A DNA stretch of 64,000 nucleotides from a bacterium (GTDB lineage: Bacteria > Bdellovibrionota > UBA1018), in the NCBI GenBank assembly GCA_019751945.1, contig JAIEMT010000003.1:200687-264686 (forward strand). Direction: 5' to 3'. Each line of letters begins with the position of its first letter. Positions within the stretch are counted from its first letter, which is position 1. The notes beneath the pieces were generated by a model, which worked only from the letters and a program-made list of their open reading frames with translations, was not told the DNA's origin and did not search any database. The translations under genes and the position numbers were made by a program. This document shows, piece by piece, positions 13,481 through 23,319 of this stretch.

Positions 13481-14189
13481 TTCAGGTCATGGCTTTAATT
13501 GGCTTTCACTAATTCCCGGTTTGGATCACTTTCCCAATCACGTTGTGATGGCAGTGATTGTTGGAATGGTGCTTTTGGTAACAACCGCAATTGCTCGTGT
13601 TCAACTTCTGCGCGTGATGGAATCTCAGGGCGGCGGCATTGTTCCAGAGTCGAAGCTGACATTTCGTAATTTTTTCGAAATCGTGGCAGAGAGTCTTTAT
13701 AAATTAACCGAAAGTGTCATCGGTCATCACGATACCCCCATTTATTTTCCGGTCATTGGAACGCTCTTCATTTTTATTTTTACCTCGAATTTGCTGGGTT
13801 TGATTCCGGGATTACTTCCGCCGACGGATAATCTGAACACCACTTTAGCTTTGGGTGTTTTTGTTTTCGTTTATTACAATTTGGCTGGATTTAAGTCGCA
13901 CGGTATTAGCTATCTGAAGCACTTCCTGGGCCCAATCCTGTGGTTGGCTCCGCTGCTTCTCATTATTGAAATCGCTTCTCACGTCTTTCGCCCCATTTCT
14001 CTCGCGCTTCGCTTGAGAGGAAACATCATGGGCGATCACGTGGTTCTCACGATTTTTAACGGTTTGGTTCCTTACGTCCTTCCCATGGTTTTCTATGGGA
14101 TGGGATTGTTTGTAGCCTTTGTACAGTCCTTCGTCTTCTGCTTGATGACGATGGTCTATATTTCACTATCAACAGCACATGACCACTGA
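13473..14189 (+). CDS. atpB: F-type ATP synthase subunit a
   Basis: 238 residues, multi-spanning. The essential stator arginine is Arg180 in RPISLALRLRGN; the family usually reads LRLFGN, so an extra Arg182 replaces Phe. NLLGLIPG and the C-terminal FVQSFVFCLMTMVYI also match. The protein forms the ion half-channels against the c-ring. atpE follows after eight bases. No b, delta or F1 subunit genes follow, so the remaining ATP synthase genes must be elsewhere, a split seen in some delta-type lineages. Confidence 0.95.
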   Translation: MHDSGHGFNWLSLIPGLDHFPNHVVMAVIVGMVLLVTTAIARVQLLRVMESQGGGIVPESKLTFRNFFEIVAESLYKLTESVIGHHDTPIYFPVIGTLFIFIFTSNLLGLIPGLLPPTDNLNTTLALGVFVFVYYNLAGFKSHGISYLKHFLGPILWLAPLLLIIEIASHVFRPISLALRLRGNIMGDHVVLTIFNGLVPYVLPMVFYGMGLFVAFVQSFVFCLMTMVYISLSTAHDH

Positions 14190-14197
14190 GAGAAAGG

Positions 14198-14527
14198 ATG
14201 AATTTGAAAATGAACTTTAAGAAAGCCCTTGTTGTTTTAGGATCTGTGGCTTCGGTATTCGCACCCGCAATGGCGATGGCAGCTGAGACTGCTTCGGGCG
14301 GTGGTGATTCGAAAACCTACGCAGCACTCGCTGCTGCTCTTGCCATCGGCTTGGGCGCATTCGGTGGAGCTCTCGGACAAGGCAAAACCGCTGCCGCAGC
14401 TCTCGAAGGGATTGCTCGCAATCCGTCGGCTTCGGGCAAAGTTTTCGTCCCGATGATCATCGGTTTGGCGCTGATCGAGTCTCTCGTCCTTTACGCGTTC
14501 GTTATCGCGTTCTTGATCAAGCCCTAG
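14198..14527 (+). CDS. atpE: F-type ATP synthase subunit c
   Basis: 109 residues. The two-helix hairpin at about 40-107 carries the glycine ladder (GLGAFGGALGQG), the polar loop ARNP and the ion-binding carboxylate Glu94 in LIESLVLYAF. Gln61, Glu94, Ser95 and Tyr99 align with sodium-binding positions of Ilyobacter-type c subunits. The N-terminus is extended by a signal-peptide-like stretch ending AMAMAAE (residues 1-30), longer than the usual 75-80 residue c subunit. A second ATG at 14210 is possible. The operon appears to end here with a terminator hairpin. Confidence 0.95.
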   Translation: MNLKMNFKKALVVLGSVASVFAPAMAMAAETASGGGDSKTYAALAAALAIGLGAFGGALGQGKTAAAALEGIARNPSASGKVFVPMIIGLALIESLVLYAFVIAFLIKP

Positions 14528-14571
14528 TTTCATCGCCCTCTTGGGTGGTTCAAGCTAGAGACAGTATAATG

Positions 14572-14604
14572 AAAGGGTCCGGCCATTCGGCTGGGCCCTT
14601 TTCA
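14572..14604 (+). terminator. Terminator after atpE
   Basis: An imperfect hairpin (AAAGGG-T-CC-G-GCC, loop ATTC, GGC-T-GG-G-CCCTTT) with two internal mismatches, followed by TTTT. It lies 45 bases after the atpE stop and before the next gene on the same strand, so it fits a rho-independent terminator of the atp operon. Confidence 0.65.
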
Positions 14605-14717
14605 TTTGTATGCTACGCTGTTTCTGGTTCAGAACTATTGCTTAATCATTTCAAGGATCTATATCGGATCTGTAATAGTTGATCTATTTAGTACGAATAT
14701 GGTATACCTGGCCGGCC

Positions 14718-15446
14718 ATGAACGATTTAAAACGAGCTGGGCTCATCATTATACTAGGGGTTTTAGCGGGCTGCGGTTCTGAGAACCCTCCCAATCCGAC
14801 TCAAGACCCCAACAGAGATTCGTATCCCGGTGTGGAACAATCTGAAAATGATTCCCCGCCATCGGTGACGCCCAGTCCGGAACCTTCCAAGAAACCGTCA
14901 ACGGTTCTCGCTGACAATATTGATTTCGAAACCAAGTACGTAAACACGGATCCCTATTGCTACATTAATCTGAGTCGTCGCACGCACACAAAAAAATGTA
15001 GCGACGAACTGGTGAGATATCTTTCTACTTCGGGACAGATGGATTCCCGTTACCCACCGCCTGTAAAAATGGATGGTTGTGTTCTAGCTCAAGTGGATTT
15101 TCTGGAAAGACGTTTAGCGAAGAGCAAGCTTCTCTATCCGTTGCGACGTCAAAATGAACGATTCAAAATGGTTTATGAAGTGAAGTACAACCGCTTTCAA
15201 GAGCCGGACAAAGTGAAGTTGGAATTGATGGTCGGCCCTCGCGTTCTTCAGCGTATTATTCAACTGGCAAAAGTTACCATTACCTACAATCCCAATGCCC
15301 TGTCACCAGGCAGAACGACACCCGATTCTTTAGATCTCGCGATGGGGAATGGACATATTGGTCAGGAAAAAACTTTTAGCTGCCCGATCTTTTCAGATGC
15401 CGAGATCAAATCTCTTGTCGAGAAGTCTTTAAGAAAGTTGAACTAG
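14718..15446 (+). CDS. Putative lipoprotein of unknown function
   Basis: 242 residues from ATG 14718; an upstream in-frame start at 14679 would place the signal peptide too far in. The signal and lipobox are LGVLAGC, giving a lipidated Cys at about residue 19, followed by a long Pro/Ser/Asn/Asp-rich linker. The folded part starts near residue 65 and contains four scattered cysteines (YCYIN, KKCSDE, DGCVLA, FSCPIF), consistent with two disulfides in the periplasm or at the surface. I do not recognise the family. It stands alone between the atp terminator and a convergent protease-like gene. Confidence 0.75.
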   Translation: MNDLKRAGLIIILGVLAGCGSENPPNPTQDPNRDSYPGVEQSENDSPPSVTPSPEPSKKPSTVLADNIDFETKYVNTDPYCYINLSRRTHTKKCSDELVRYLSTSGQMDSRYPPPVKMDGCVLAQVDFLERRLAKSKLLYPLRRQNERFKMVYEVKYNRFQEPDKVKLELMVGPRVLQRIIQLAKVTITYNPNALSPGRTTPDSLDLAMGNGHIGQEKTFSCPIFSDAEIKSLVEKSLRKLN

Positions 15447-15464
15447 GCGCTAAAAGCGGCAGGT

Positions 15465-16325
15465 CTACTTGGCCTTTTGCGCTGCTTCGAGACCCTGGAT
15501 TACTGTCGAAATGTTTAAAATATCCTCACCGCGACATTGATCTTCTTCGCATCGATTGCTGACATGACAGCTTCTGTCATCAAGCCAGTGAAGATCTTCT
15601 TCTCCTCGAATTAGAACTCCAAAAACTTCGTGAGTGGCGGCGTTAAAAACGGCCGAGCCGCTGTTCACTCCGTAGGTGTCCGTGTTGGCTAGGTAGATCA
15701 GCTTGTCGATGCTTCGAATCTGAGCATGATCGGTGTATTTCGTCGGCATCCCCATGGGATTGCCAATCACAAAAATCGAGTCCCCTACTTTCAAATCTTT
15801 CTGCGCCAGCTTCAACGGCTTTCTGTTTTTGACCGGACGATTGAGGCGAACCAGGGCGTAGTGATTTTCGCGAGTGTTCTCGGGAAGGTAGACTTCTTTG
15901 CATCCGTAGATATTTTCTACTGGAATTTCTGTGGGAGGTAAGCCGTCCTTTGACATTTTATAATCGAAAATAAAACTTCCGAGTAAGCAGCTGCTTCCAG
16001 TTACGCAATGGGCAGCTGTAGCCACCCATTCATCTGCCACTAAAAATGCGGAGCAGGTTGCGAGATCGGGCTGGTCGGCAAACCGTTCGTCGGAACACAT
16101 GTTATTGTCTTTTCCGAATGTCGAAGTGTTCGGGTGGGCGAAATCTTCAGAATCGATGCGGATGTAGTAGTTACCAGCGAAGATGGCTGTGGATCTCGCG
16201 AGCTCACGAATCTCTGGATCTCCAACCGCCTCGATTTCCTGACGGTTATCATCCCCGTAAATGACGGCCTTTGCTGGCAATGAAACTAGAATAGAAGCCA
16301 AAAACAGCAGTGCTGAGTGTGACAC
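15465..16325 (-). CDS. Secreted trypsin/V8-like serine protease, atypical triad
   Basis: 286 residues from GTG 16325, with GGGGGGA upstream on the minus strand and a signal peptide ending LPAKA (about residue 20). The chymotrypsin fold is shown by VATAAHC (His106) and the nucleophile in GVNSGSAVF (Ser222). The region that normally supplies the catalytic Asp (typically N-D-x-A-L) reads NHYALVRL, so His155 stands where Asp is expected. Several cysteine pairs suggest disulfides. It may be an inactive or altered protease, or another Asp may substitute. It is encoded convergently to the preceding lipoprotein. Confidence 0.8.
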   Translation of the reverse strand: MSHSALLFLASILVSLPAKAVIYGDDNRQEIEAVGDPEIRELARSTAIFAGNYYIRIDSEDFAHPNTSTFGKDNNMCSDERFADQPDLATCSAFLVADEWVATAAHCVTGSSCLLGSFIFDYKMSKDGLPPTEIPVENIYGCKEVYLPENTRENHYALVRLNRPVKNRKPLKLAQKDLKVGDSIFVIGNPMGMPTKYTDHAQIRSIDKLIYLANTDTYGVNSGSAVFNAATHEVFGVLIRGEEDLHWLDDRSCHVSNRCEEDQCRGEDILNISTVIQGLEAAQKAK

Positions 16326-16418
16326 GAATTTCCCCCCGATGTAGCGACGCGGCCGAAGTCCTAGGCCTGTCAGAGGGGGCTTTTACTTCGAGGAGAAATG
16401 AATGCAAGGCACGCTGCG

Positions 16419-19001
16419 CTAGCGAAGGTAGGGGCGTAGGTATTTTCCGGTGTAACTTCCGGAGTTTTCGGCCACTTCTTCGGGGGTGCCCGAGGCCACG
16501 ACCTCGCCGCCTGCTGCACCGCCTTCGGGGCCCATGTCGATAATATGATCGGCAACCTTGATGATGTCGAGATTGTGTTCCACCACCACCACAGTATTTC
16601 CCTGGTCGACAAGGGCTTGAAGAATGCCAATGAGTTTCTTGATGTCGTCGAAGTGGAGACCCGTGGAGGGTTCATCCAAAATATAAAAGGTGCGGCCGGT
16701 ACTTCGTCGTGAAAGTTCCTTAGAAAGCTTCAGTCGCTGAGCCTCGCCTCCGGAGAGAGTCGTCGCACTTTGCCCGAGAGCCAGATAGCCCAAGCCCACG
16801 TCATTCAGGATTTTTAGTTTCGCTTTAATAGAAGGAATGGCGTCGAAGAAAGGCAGGGCTTCAGCGCCCGTCATGTTCAAAACTTCGCTGATGTTTTTTC
16901 CCTTGTAGAGAATTTCGAGGGTTTCTCTTCCGTAGCGCTTTCCTTTGCAAACGTCGCAGGTCACAAAAACATCGGGAAGGAAGTGCATTTCAATTTTTGT
17001 AACACCGTCTCCTTCACAGGCTTCGCAGCGGCCCCCTTTGACATTGAAGGAATAACGTCCCGGACCGTAACCGCGAATTTGAGACTCGGGGAGCTGAGCA
17101 AACAGATCTCGAATCAAACTGAAGAGACCAATGTAAGTAGCTGGGTTTGAGCGGGGCGTTCTCCCGATCGGACTTTGGTCGATGTCGATCACCTTATCGA
17201 TGTGTTCGAGGCCGGTAATTTTCTTAATCACCGGATCGGGCCCCCCAGCACGGTAAAGCGATTTCACCAAAATGCGATAAAGGGTATCAATGATGAGCGT
17301 GCTCTTTCCGCTTCCGGAAACGCCGGTAACACAGGTGAGAGTTCCCAGTGGAAAATCAATATCGATGTTTTTGAGATTATTTTGTTCTGCGCCCAATATG
17401 CTGATGGCGCGTTCTTTCGACCAAGGTCGACGAATTTTTGGAACCTCGATTTTCAGATCCCCGCGAAGGTATTTTCCGGTCAGACTCCTTTTAGATTCTA
17501 GAATCTGTTCCAGCTTCCCTTGGGCAACGACCTCGCCCCCGAGAGTGCCCGCGCCTGGGCCCATGTCGACGATCCAATCCGCCTTCTCCATCGTGTCGCG
17601 ATCGTGTTCCACTACCAAAACGGTGTTTCCTAGATCGCGTAAGCGTATCAGCGTCTCCATGAGCTTGTCGTTGTCGCGCTGGTGAAGTCCAATGCTAGGC
17701 TCGTCGAGAACATAAATCACGCCCACTAACGAACTACCAATTTGGGTTGCTAGACGAATCCGTTGAGATTCTCCACCAGACAGAGTTTGTGCGGATCGAC
17801 TCAAGCTCAAGTATCCGACCCCCACTTGAAGGAGAAAGCCGATTCGCTCCTGGATTTCTTTCAGGATTTTATCAGAGATCAACTTTTCACGGTCGGTGAG
17901 TGCTATCGTAGAAAAAAAACTTCCGAGATCTGTCAGAGAAAGTCGGCAAAGTTCCGCGATGTTCTGCTTTTGAATCTTGAACGCCAAGCTTTCTTTTCGG
18001 AGACGCAAACCGCGGCATTCTGGACACGGCATGGTTTCTGGAGTTCGTTCCGTATGAAGAACAGGAATATCAGCCGGGGTCTCTTCTTCGTCGCCGAGAG
18101 TTTCTGCTTCAATGGCGGGATTGACTCCGAGACCATCGCAATGAGGGCACGCACCCGCGGGACTGTTGAATGAAAAGGTTCGAGGCTCTGGTGCCGGGTA
18201 GCTAATGCCGCAGTCTGTGCACGCAAACTTTTCAGAAAGCAACGTCTCGGTTGTTTTACTGCCTTCAATGTATTGAAGGATGAGAGAGCCCTCCCCCATC
18301 TTGAGCGCCATTTCTACCGAGTCGCTCACTCGGGTGCCGAGTTGAGACGGGTCATCCTTAATAATGAGGCGATCGACGTAGACCTCAATGTCGTGTTTCT
18401 TGTTTCGATCGAGCGAAATGTCTTGAGAAAGGTCAAGCACTTCACCATCAATGCGCACACGAACGAATCCACGCTGTCGGAGCTGAACGAGTTCTTTCTG
18501 GTACTCCCCTTTTCTGCCGCGAACAATGGGCGCCAGAATGGCAAGCTTCGATCCCTGTGGGGAGGACAATATATGATCAACAATCTGCTGGGGGGATTGT
18601 GATTGGATGGGTTTTCCGCAGTTCCAACAAAATGGTTTTGAGATTCGAGCATAAAGCAGGCGTAGATAGTCGTAGAGTTCGGTGACAGTTCCGACTGTCG
18701 ACCGAGGGTTGTAGCTCGTGGTTCGTTGCTCAATAGAAATCGTGGGGCTCAGGCCGTCGATGGATTCCACGTCGGGTTTGCTGAGTTGTTCTAAAAACTG
18801 CCTAGCGTATGCTGAAAGACTTTCGACGTAGCGGCGTTGGCCTTCGGCATAGATTGTGTCGAAGGCGAGCGAGGATTTGCCGGATCCTGATGGACCGGTG
18901 ACGACGGTGAGTTTGTCGCGAGGAATCCAGACATCAATCGTCTTGAGGTTGTGGACCTGGGCTTTACGTACGACGATGGCTTCGTCGTGGGCGTGCTTCA
19001 T
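16419..19001 (-). CDS. uvrA: Excinuclease ABC subunit A, shortened variant
   Basis: 860 residues, the damage-recognition ATPase of nucleotide excision repair. Two ABC modules are complete: Walker [10 protein letters not shown] and GVSGSGKST, signatures [11 protein letters not shown] and [11 protein letters not shown], and both YVLDEPS and YILDEPS Walker B motifs. Zinc ligands remain: [13 protein letters not shown] with [17 protein letters not shown] and CEACEGDG with CDVCKGKR. About 80 residues are missing compared with the roughly 940-residue E. coli protein. The gap lies between CPHCDGLG and CPECRG, where only 33 residues remain. It is the last gene of the mfd-led minus-strand operon, nine bases after pgm, so both transcription-coupled repair factors sit together. 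Confidence 0.95.
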   Translation of the reverse strand: MKHAHDEAIVVRKAQVHNLKTIDVWIPRDKLTVVTGPSGSGKSSLAFDTIYAEGQRRYVESLSAYARQFLEQLSKPDVESIDGLSPTISIEQRTTSYNPRSTVGTVTELYDYLRLLYARISKPFCWNCGKPIQSQSPQQIVDHILSSPQGSKLAILAPIVRGRKGEYQKELVQLRQRGFVRVRIDGEVLDLSQDISLDRNKKHDIEVYVDRLIIKDDPSQLGTRVSDSVEMALKMGEGSLILQYIEGSKTTETLLSEKFACTDCGISYPAPEPRTFSFNSPAGACPHCDGLGVNPAIEAETLGDEEETPADIPVLHTERTPETMPCPECRGLRLRKESLAFKIQKQNIAELCRLSLTDLGSFFSTIALTDREKLISDKILKEIQERIGFLLQVGVGYLSLSRSAQTLSGGESQRIRLATQIGSSLVGVIYVLDEPSIGLHQRDNDKLMETLIRLRDLGNTVLVVEHDRDTMEKADWIVDMGPGAGTLGGEVVAQGKLEQILESKRSLTGKYLRGDLKIEVPKIRRPWSKERAISILGAEQNNLKNIDIDFPLGTLTCVTGVSGSGKSTLIIDTLYRILVKSLYRAGGPDPVIKKITGLEHIDKVIDIDQSPIGRTPRSNPATYIGLFSLIRDLFAQLPESQIRGYGPGRYSFNVKGGRCEACEGDGVTKIEMHFLPDVFVTCDVCKGKRYGRETLEILYKGKNISEVLNMTGAEALPFFDAIPSIKAKLKILNDVGLGYLALGQSATTLSGGEAQRLKLSKELSRRSTGRTFYILDEPSTGLHFDDIKKLIGILQALVDQGNTVVVVEHNLDIIKVADHIIDMGPEGGAAGGEVVASGTPEEVAENSGSYTGKYLRPYLR

Positions 19002-19010
19002 GTCCTCGTT

Positions 19011-20453
19011 CTAGTGGGAACCGCCACCCTCAGCAACCGAAATCGGTGCGTGGCCAATGGCTTTGGCAGCCTCGGACAGGGCGGCTTCAAAAATTCCGCG
19101 AACTTCGGCAAGGCGAGATGCATTGGGGGCTTCAAAGCGCAGAACTAAGACAGGTTGAGTGTTTGAAGCGCGCATCAAACCCCAGGCATCCCCAAAGTCG
19201 ACCCGAATACCGTCGATATCGTTAATCTTTTCCTTGGGCACCTTCGGGCTCTTCCCCAAGAGTTTCTTCATCTCTTCAACGAGCTTAAATTTCTTCGCTT
19301 CTTCGCAGTCGACGCGAATTTCAGGAGTCGACACCGTTGGTTCCAGGTCTTCGATCAACGAGGAGACGGGGCCGTTTGTCTTGGAGGAAATTTCATAGAC
19401 CCGAAGAGCGGCATAGATGGCGTCGTCGAATCCGAAGTAGCGATCCGCAAAGAAAATGTGACCGGACATTTCACCAGCTAACGCGGCTTTAGTTTCTTTC
19501 ATTTTGGACTTGATCAGAGAGTGACCGGTTTTCCACATGATCGCCTTACCGCCCTTGGCAGTAATATCGTTGTAGAGTTTGTAGCTCGACTTCACTTCCG
19601 AAATGATAGTGGATCCCGGTTTGTCTTTTAAAACATCGCGAGACAAGATCACCATCAATTCGTCGCCGAAAAGAATTCTCCCCGTGTTGTCAACCAGGCC
19701 AATGCGATCGGAGTCGCCATCAAAGGCAACACCGAAATCAGCGCCAGTCTTTTTGATGGTGGCAACCAGGTCCTTCAGATTCGCGGGAACCGTTGGGTCA
19801 GGGTGGTGGTTGGGAAAACGACCATCCAGGGTGCAATAAAGTTCCACTACGTCAGCGCCCAGTTTTTTAAAGAGCGGCGGAGCCACCGTTGCGGCGGTTC
19901 CATTCCCAGCGTCGAGAACGATCTTCTTCTTTTTCAGTCCGCGTGCGTTTTTTACCAAGTGATCGATGTACGGCGGAATGATTTCATAGTCCGAAGTTTT
20001 TCCGACATGCGGAGCGGGTACTGGTCCCTTTTCCATCAGGGCGCGGAGTTCCTGAATCTGATGCCCGTGAATGGTGTCTCTGCCTACGCAGATTTTAAAA
20101 CCATTGTACTCGGCTGGATTGTGAGACCCGGTCACCATGATGGCGCCATCGAGGTCGAGGTGGAAAACACTGAAGTAGGTTAAAGGAGTGGGACAAACGC
20201 CGAGGCGAACCACGTCGAGCCCCCCCTTGGTAAGTCCAGCAACTAGCGCGGAAGAATAACTGTCGCTACTGAGACGACAATCCCAGCCTACCCCCACAGT
20301 GAGATTTTTTCTGCTAGCTACCGGTGTGCGACCGGCGACATACTTGGCATAGGTCAATCCCAACGCTTCCGCAAATGCGGGAGTGAGATCTTTTTCAGCG
20401 AGTCCGCGGATGTCGTATTCGCGAAAAATAGAAGGATTGATTTTAAAGTTCAT
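19011..20453 (-). CDS. Phosphomannomutase/phosphoglucomutase
   Basis: 480 residues of the alpha-D-phosphohexomutase family. The phosphoserine loop is TGSHNP (Ser110), the metal-binding loop DGDSDRIG, the sugar-binding loop GEMSGHIFF and the phosphate-binding loop [14 protein letters not shown]. It interconverts hexose 6- and 1-phosphates for nucleotide-sugar synthesis (lipopolysaccharide, capsule) and, with dual specificity, glycogen metabolism. The layout is closest to ManB/AlgC. The ATG overlaps the end of pdxA by four bases, so it is translated with it. The exact sugar preference cannot be read. Confidence 0.92.
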   Translation of the reverse strand: MNFKINPSIFREYDIRGLAEKDLTPAFAEALGLTYAKYVAGRTPVASRKNLTVGVGWDCRLSSDSYSSALVAGLTKGGLDVVRLGVCPTPLTYFSVFHLDLDGAIMVTGSHNPAEYNGFKICVGRDTIHGHQIQELRALMEKGPVPAPHVGKTSDYEIIPPYIDHLVKNARGLKKKKIVLDAGNGTAATVAPPLFKKLGADVVELYCTLDGRFPNHHPDPTVPANLKDLVATIKKTGADFGVAFDGDSDRIGLVDNTGRILFGDELMVILSRDVLKDKPGSTIISEVKSSYKLYNDITAKGGKAIMWKTGHSLIKSKMKETKAALAGEMSGHIFFADRYFGFDDAIYAALRVYEISSKTNGPVSSLIEDLEPTVSTPEIRVDCEEAKKFKLVEEMKKLLGKSPKVPKEKINDIDGIRVDFGDAWGLMRASNTQPVLVLRFEAPNASRLAEVRGIFEAALSEAAKAIGHAPISVAEGGGSH

Positions 20454-21448
20454 TTGGAGTTCCTCTTACACAAGTCGGCAGCCATCAGAAGAGCAGCACC
20501 GAAGCTCGAAGGATCTGCTTTGTTCTTTCCGACGATATCAAAACCGACGCCATGATCCACTGACGTTCGAATAATCGGTAATCCTAAAGTTACATTCACC
20601 GTCTTTGGGAAATCAAGGAGCTTTACCGGGATTAGGCCTTGGTCATGGTACATGCAAACAACAGCGTCAAATTTTTCACTGAGCTCGGCGATCTGATTCT
20701 GCGCGAAAAGAGTATCTGCGGGATGTGGGCCTGAAATTTCAAACCGACCGGAATGCTTTTTTTGAAGTCGCGTAATCTCGGGGCCGATGACTTTCTTTTC
20801 TTCTTTCCCAAGAAGGCCGTTTTCTCCGGCATGCGGGTTGAGAGCCGCTACTGCAATTCGCGGTTTTGAAATTCGGAACCAGTCTTGAAGAGAGGCGGAA
20901 GTGTGTAAGACTGCGCGTTCAATCGCCTTAGGTGTAATGGCTTTGGACACAGCGCTGAGTGGCAAGTGGGTCGTTACGAGTGTGATTTTCAATTGATCGT
21001 TCGCAAGCATCATGGTCACGTTTCGAACTTTGCAAAGAGCAGCCAGGAACTCTGTATGCCCAGGGTACATGAAGCCGCCTTGTTGCAACCGTTCTTTGCT
21101 AATGGGGCCTGTGACTAAACCACCCAGGATTCCTTTTCGAATTTCGCCGACAGCGGTTTTTATCGCCCAACCGCATTGAAATCCGGGCAGACTTTTTTTC
21201 GAAGTTTTTATGGGAGCCGCTACGATTTGGATGGTGGGTTCAGAGGGAACTGCTTGTGCTTGTGACGCAAAATCCGTCAGTTTCAATTCTCGAATCCGTA
21301 CACCCATGGCATCGAAGGGTGCGCGAGCCCCAAAGCAAACCGGAGAGATGTTTTCTCTTTTTAAAAAATCCCAATTTTTTTGGAAGCTCTTCCAGACGAC
21401 TTCTGGCCCAATGCCTTCCGGATCTCCCGGAGTTACTGCAAGCAGCAT
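20450..21448 (-). CDS. pdxA: 4-hydroxythreonine-4-phosphate dehydrogenase
   Basis: 332 residues. It catalyses NAD-dependent oxidation of 4-phosphohydroxy-L-threonine in vitamin B6 synthesis. Signatures: TPGDPEGIGPEV, VTGPISKE, YPGHTEFLA, NPHAGENGLLG, YHDQGLIPVK and IRTSVDHGVGFDI, which supply the metal-binding histidines. It starts two bases after the SurA-like gene and overlaps pgm by four bases. The surA-pdxA neighbourhood is also found in E. coli, so this is an old linkage. Confidence 0.96.
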   Translation of the reverse strand: MLLAVTPGDPEGIGPEVVWKSFQKNWDFLKRENISPVCFGARAPFDAMGVRIRELKLTDFASQAQAVPSEPTIQIVAAPIKTSKKSLPGFQCGWAIKTAVGEIRKGILGGLVTGPISKERLQQGGFMYPGHTEFLAALCKVRNVTMMLANDQLKITLVTTHLPLSAVSKAITPKAIERAVLHTSASLQDWFRISKPRIAVAALNPHAGENGLLGKEEKKVIGPEITRLQKKHSGRFEISGPHPADTLFAQNQIAELSEKFDAVVCMYHDQGLIPVKLLDFPKTVNVTLGLPIIRTSVDHGVGFDIVGKNKADPSSFGAALLMAADLCKRNSK

Positions 21449-21450
21449 GA

Positions 21451-22446
21451 TTACTTCGCGCTTTTGCGCGCCTTAAATGCGGCGAGAGGATCTTCGCCAG
21501 CCTTGTGAATAAAGGCTTTTTGTCTTTCTCGCTCTAACCAGAGCTCGATCTGACGCTGATATTCATTCGTGGCAAGAGAGGCGCGAATTTCTTCAGCCTT
21601 CTTTTCGTATTGAGCACTTTCGCCTGATTCAATGTTAGCCAATTTAAAAATCATGTAGCCAATTCCAGGATTCGTAACGACATCGCTCACGCCGCCGATT
21701 CGCAATTTCTTAAGTTCCGCGCGGATGATGGGCGACATTTGGTCTTCCGTCATGGTTCCAAGTTCGCCGCCGTTTTGGGCGTTGGAGTCGTCACTGGCGC
21801 GCTTGGCGACTTCTTCGAAGGCCTCGCCGCCACGAATGGCTTTCAGGGCATTGAGTGCAGCATCTTTCGCGGCAGCCGGAGTTTTAAATGTGGAGTTTGA
21901 AATCGTGATGGCTTTGATTTGATAAGAGCGAGGAGCCTTTGCCGACTTGCTGTAGCGGGAATAGTATTCGTTTTTTACGTCGTCGTTGGTAATGGCAACC
22001 TTGCCGCGAATTTCTCTTTCGATCAGTTCTTTTTTGGCTGAACTAATTCGCATGAGTTCAAAATATTCATCGAAGCTAATGCCTTCGTTCTTCAAAAGAC
22101 TTTTAAGGCCAGCGCGGTCAATCTTATTACTGGTTTGGATCGAATTAATGTTTTGTTCGACTTCGGCATCCCCGATTTCAAATTTTTGGGTGATGATTTT
22201 TTCATCAGTAAGGTAAGCGATAATTTCGGCTTCAGTAGCGGCAGCCCCTTTTTTGGCGATAGCGGTTCCTGCAAAAAGAGGATCCAGCTGGGTTCGAATT
22301 CCGATGGACTGTCGAAATTTTCGAACATCCGAAAGCAGGATGGGGCCCGAGTTGACCGAGGCTTCAATTCGATCCAGCATGACGCACTTAGCCGGAGAAG
22401 TATTAAAAAAGACCGCAAAAAGCGGAAGAATCCAGAGCTTCTTCAT
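21451..22446 (-). CDS. SurA-like periplasmic chaperone / peptidyl-prolyl isomerase
   Basis: 331 residues from ATG 22446. An in-frame TTG at 22464 adds six residues that would spoil the signal peptide. The signal peptide is about residues 1-21, followed by VMLDRIEASVNSGPILLSDV, the typical SurA opening (D-R-I-x-A-x-V-N). One parvulin domain near residues 175-275 shows GGEAFEEVAKRASDD, GGELGTMTEDQM and GIGYMIFKL. SurA usually has two parvulin domains, so this is a short form. It presumably escorts outer-membrane proteins such as the porins through the periplasm. It lies in an operon with a second parvulin upstream and pdxA downstream. Confidence 0.87.
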   Translation of the reverse strand: MKKLWILPLFAVFFNTSPAKCVMLDRIEASVNSGPILLSDVRKFRQSIGIRTQLDPLFAGTAIAKKGAAATEAEIIAYLTDEKIITQKFEIGDAEVEQNINSIQTSNKIDRAGLKSLLKNEGISFDEYFELMRISSAKKELIEREIRGKVAITNDDVKNEYYSRYSKSAKAPRSYQIKAITISNSTFKTPAAAKDAALNALKAIRGGEAFEEVAKRASDDSNAQNGGELGTMTEDQMSPIIRAELKKLRIGGVSDVVTNPGIGYMIFKLANIESGESAQYEKKAEEIRASLATNEYQRQIELWLERERQKAFIHKAGEDPLAAFKARKSAK

Positions 22447-22482
22447 AGGGGTTACATCGCACAAACTGGGAAGAGTCCCAAC

Positions 22483-23319
22483 CTAATTCTTGATGAGAGA
22501 AGACTGGACAGACACCTTGGCGCCCTGTCGGAGCTGGCCTAAGTACTTGTCCAGGATTTGTTGACGGCGTTCCTCAATCAATAGCTGCTTAATGCGCGGC
22601 TGATCCGTCTCAGACCAGGGGCGAATCGCCGTGAGCTTGATCACGTGATAGCCGTATTGGGAACGAACGATTCCGCTGACTTGACCCGGTGTTCTGAGTC
22701 GAACAGCTTCGTCGTAGTACTTGGGATCCAGGCGGTCCTTCGTTTGATAGTCGATATCGCCGCCCATGGGGGCTGCGGTGCCTTCAGAAAAACGTTGAGC
22801 GACTTCAGCAAAACTCATTTTTCCGGGACGAATATGGTCCTCGTAAACCGCCTTGATACGCGCGAGGGCCTTTCGATCCGCTTCAGCATTTGCGCCGGGA
22901 GCGACGGATACAAACACGTGACTGGTGCGGATTTCCGGGTTCTTTTGGTAGTATTCTTTTGCTTCAGCGGTGGTCACAGAAATCGCTTCAAATTCTTTGC
23001 CCAATTTTTTTTCTACGAGCGAATGATACAGAACCGATTGCATGCGATCGATCACAACGGGATCGCGATCAAGTCCCATCTTCTTCGCCTCTTGAACCGC
23101 GAGCTCTCGCTTAATCATGTCCTCGAGAACAGCTTGTCGGGTCGGAGCACGAAACGGAAAGTACTTGGAGTTTTCTTGGTAACGCTTATTAAAATCTTCG
23201 AGGGTAATCACCGTGCCGTTGATTTTAGCGAGCTCCGTTGCTCCCAAAGTTGGGGGAGAAAAAAACGAGCTCACTGCCAATGTGCCCAAAAAGAACAATG
23301 AGTTAGTCGCGATCTTCAT
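22483..23319 (-). CDS. PpiC-type parvulin peptidyl-prolyl isomerase
   Basis: 278 residues with a signal peptide (hydrophobic LFFLGTLAVSSFF, cleavage near residue 27) and a SurA-N-like helical region including FPFRAPTRQAVLEDMIKRELAV. A full parvulin domain follows at about 135-245 (RTSHVFV, FAEVAQRFSEG, GGDIDYQTKDRL, GQVSGIVRSQYGYHVIKL). It acts in periplasmic protein folding. Its ATG overlaps the mfd stop by one base. Together with the following SurA-like gene it makes a two-chaperone unit. Confidence 0.9.
   Translation of the reverse strand: MKIATNSLFFLGTLAVSSFFSPPTLGATELAKINGTVITLEDFNKRYQENSKYFPFRAPTRQAVLEDMIKRELAVQEAKKMGLDRDPVVIDRMQSVLYHSLVEKKLGKEFEAISVTTAEAKEYYQKNPEIRTSHVFVSVAPGANAEADRKALARIKAVYEDHIRPGKMSFAEVAQRFSEGTAAPMGGDIDYQTKDRLDPKYYDEAVRLRTPGQVSGIVRSQYGYHVIKLTAIRPWSETDQPRIKQLLIEERRQQILDKYLGQLRQGAKVSVQSSLIKN

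Noticed and set aside
18326..18733. Antisense open frames within uvrA, mfd and nuo genes
   Set aside because: They are shadow frames created by codon bias, without ribosome-binding sites or recognisable domains.
16419..19001. Frameshift or deletion error in uvrA
   Set aside because: The frame is continuous, and both zinc motifs around the short segment are intact and in phase.
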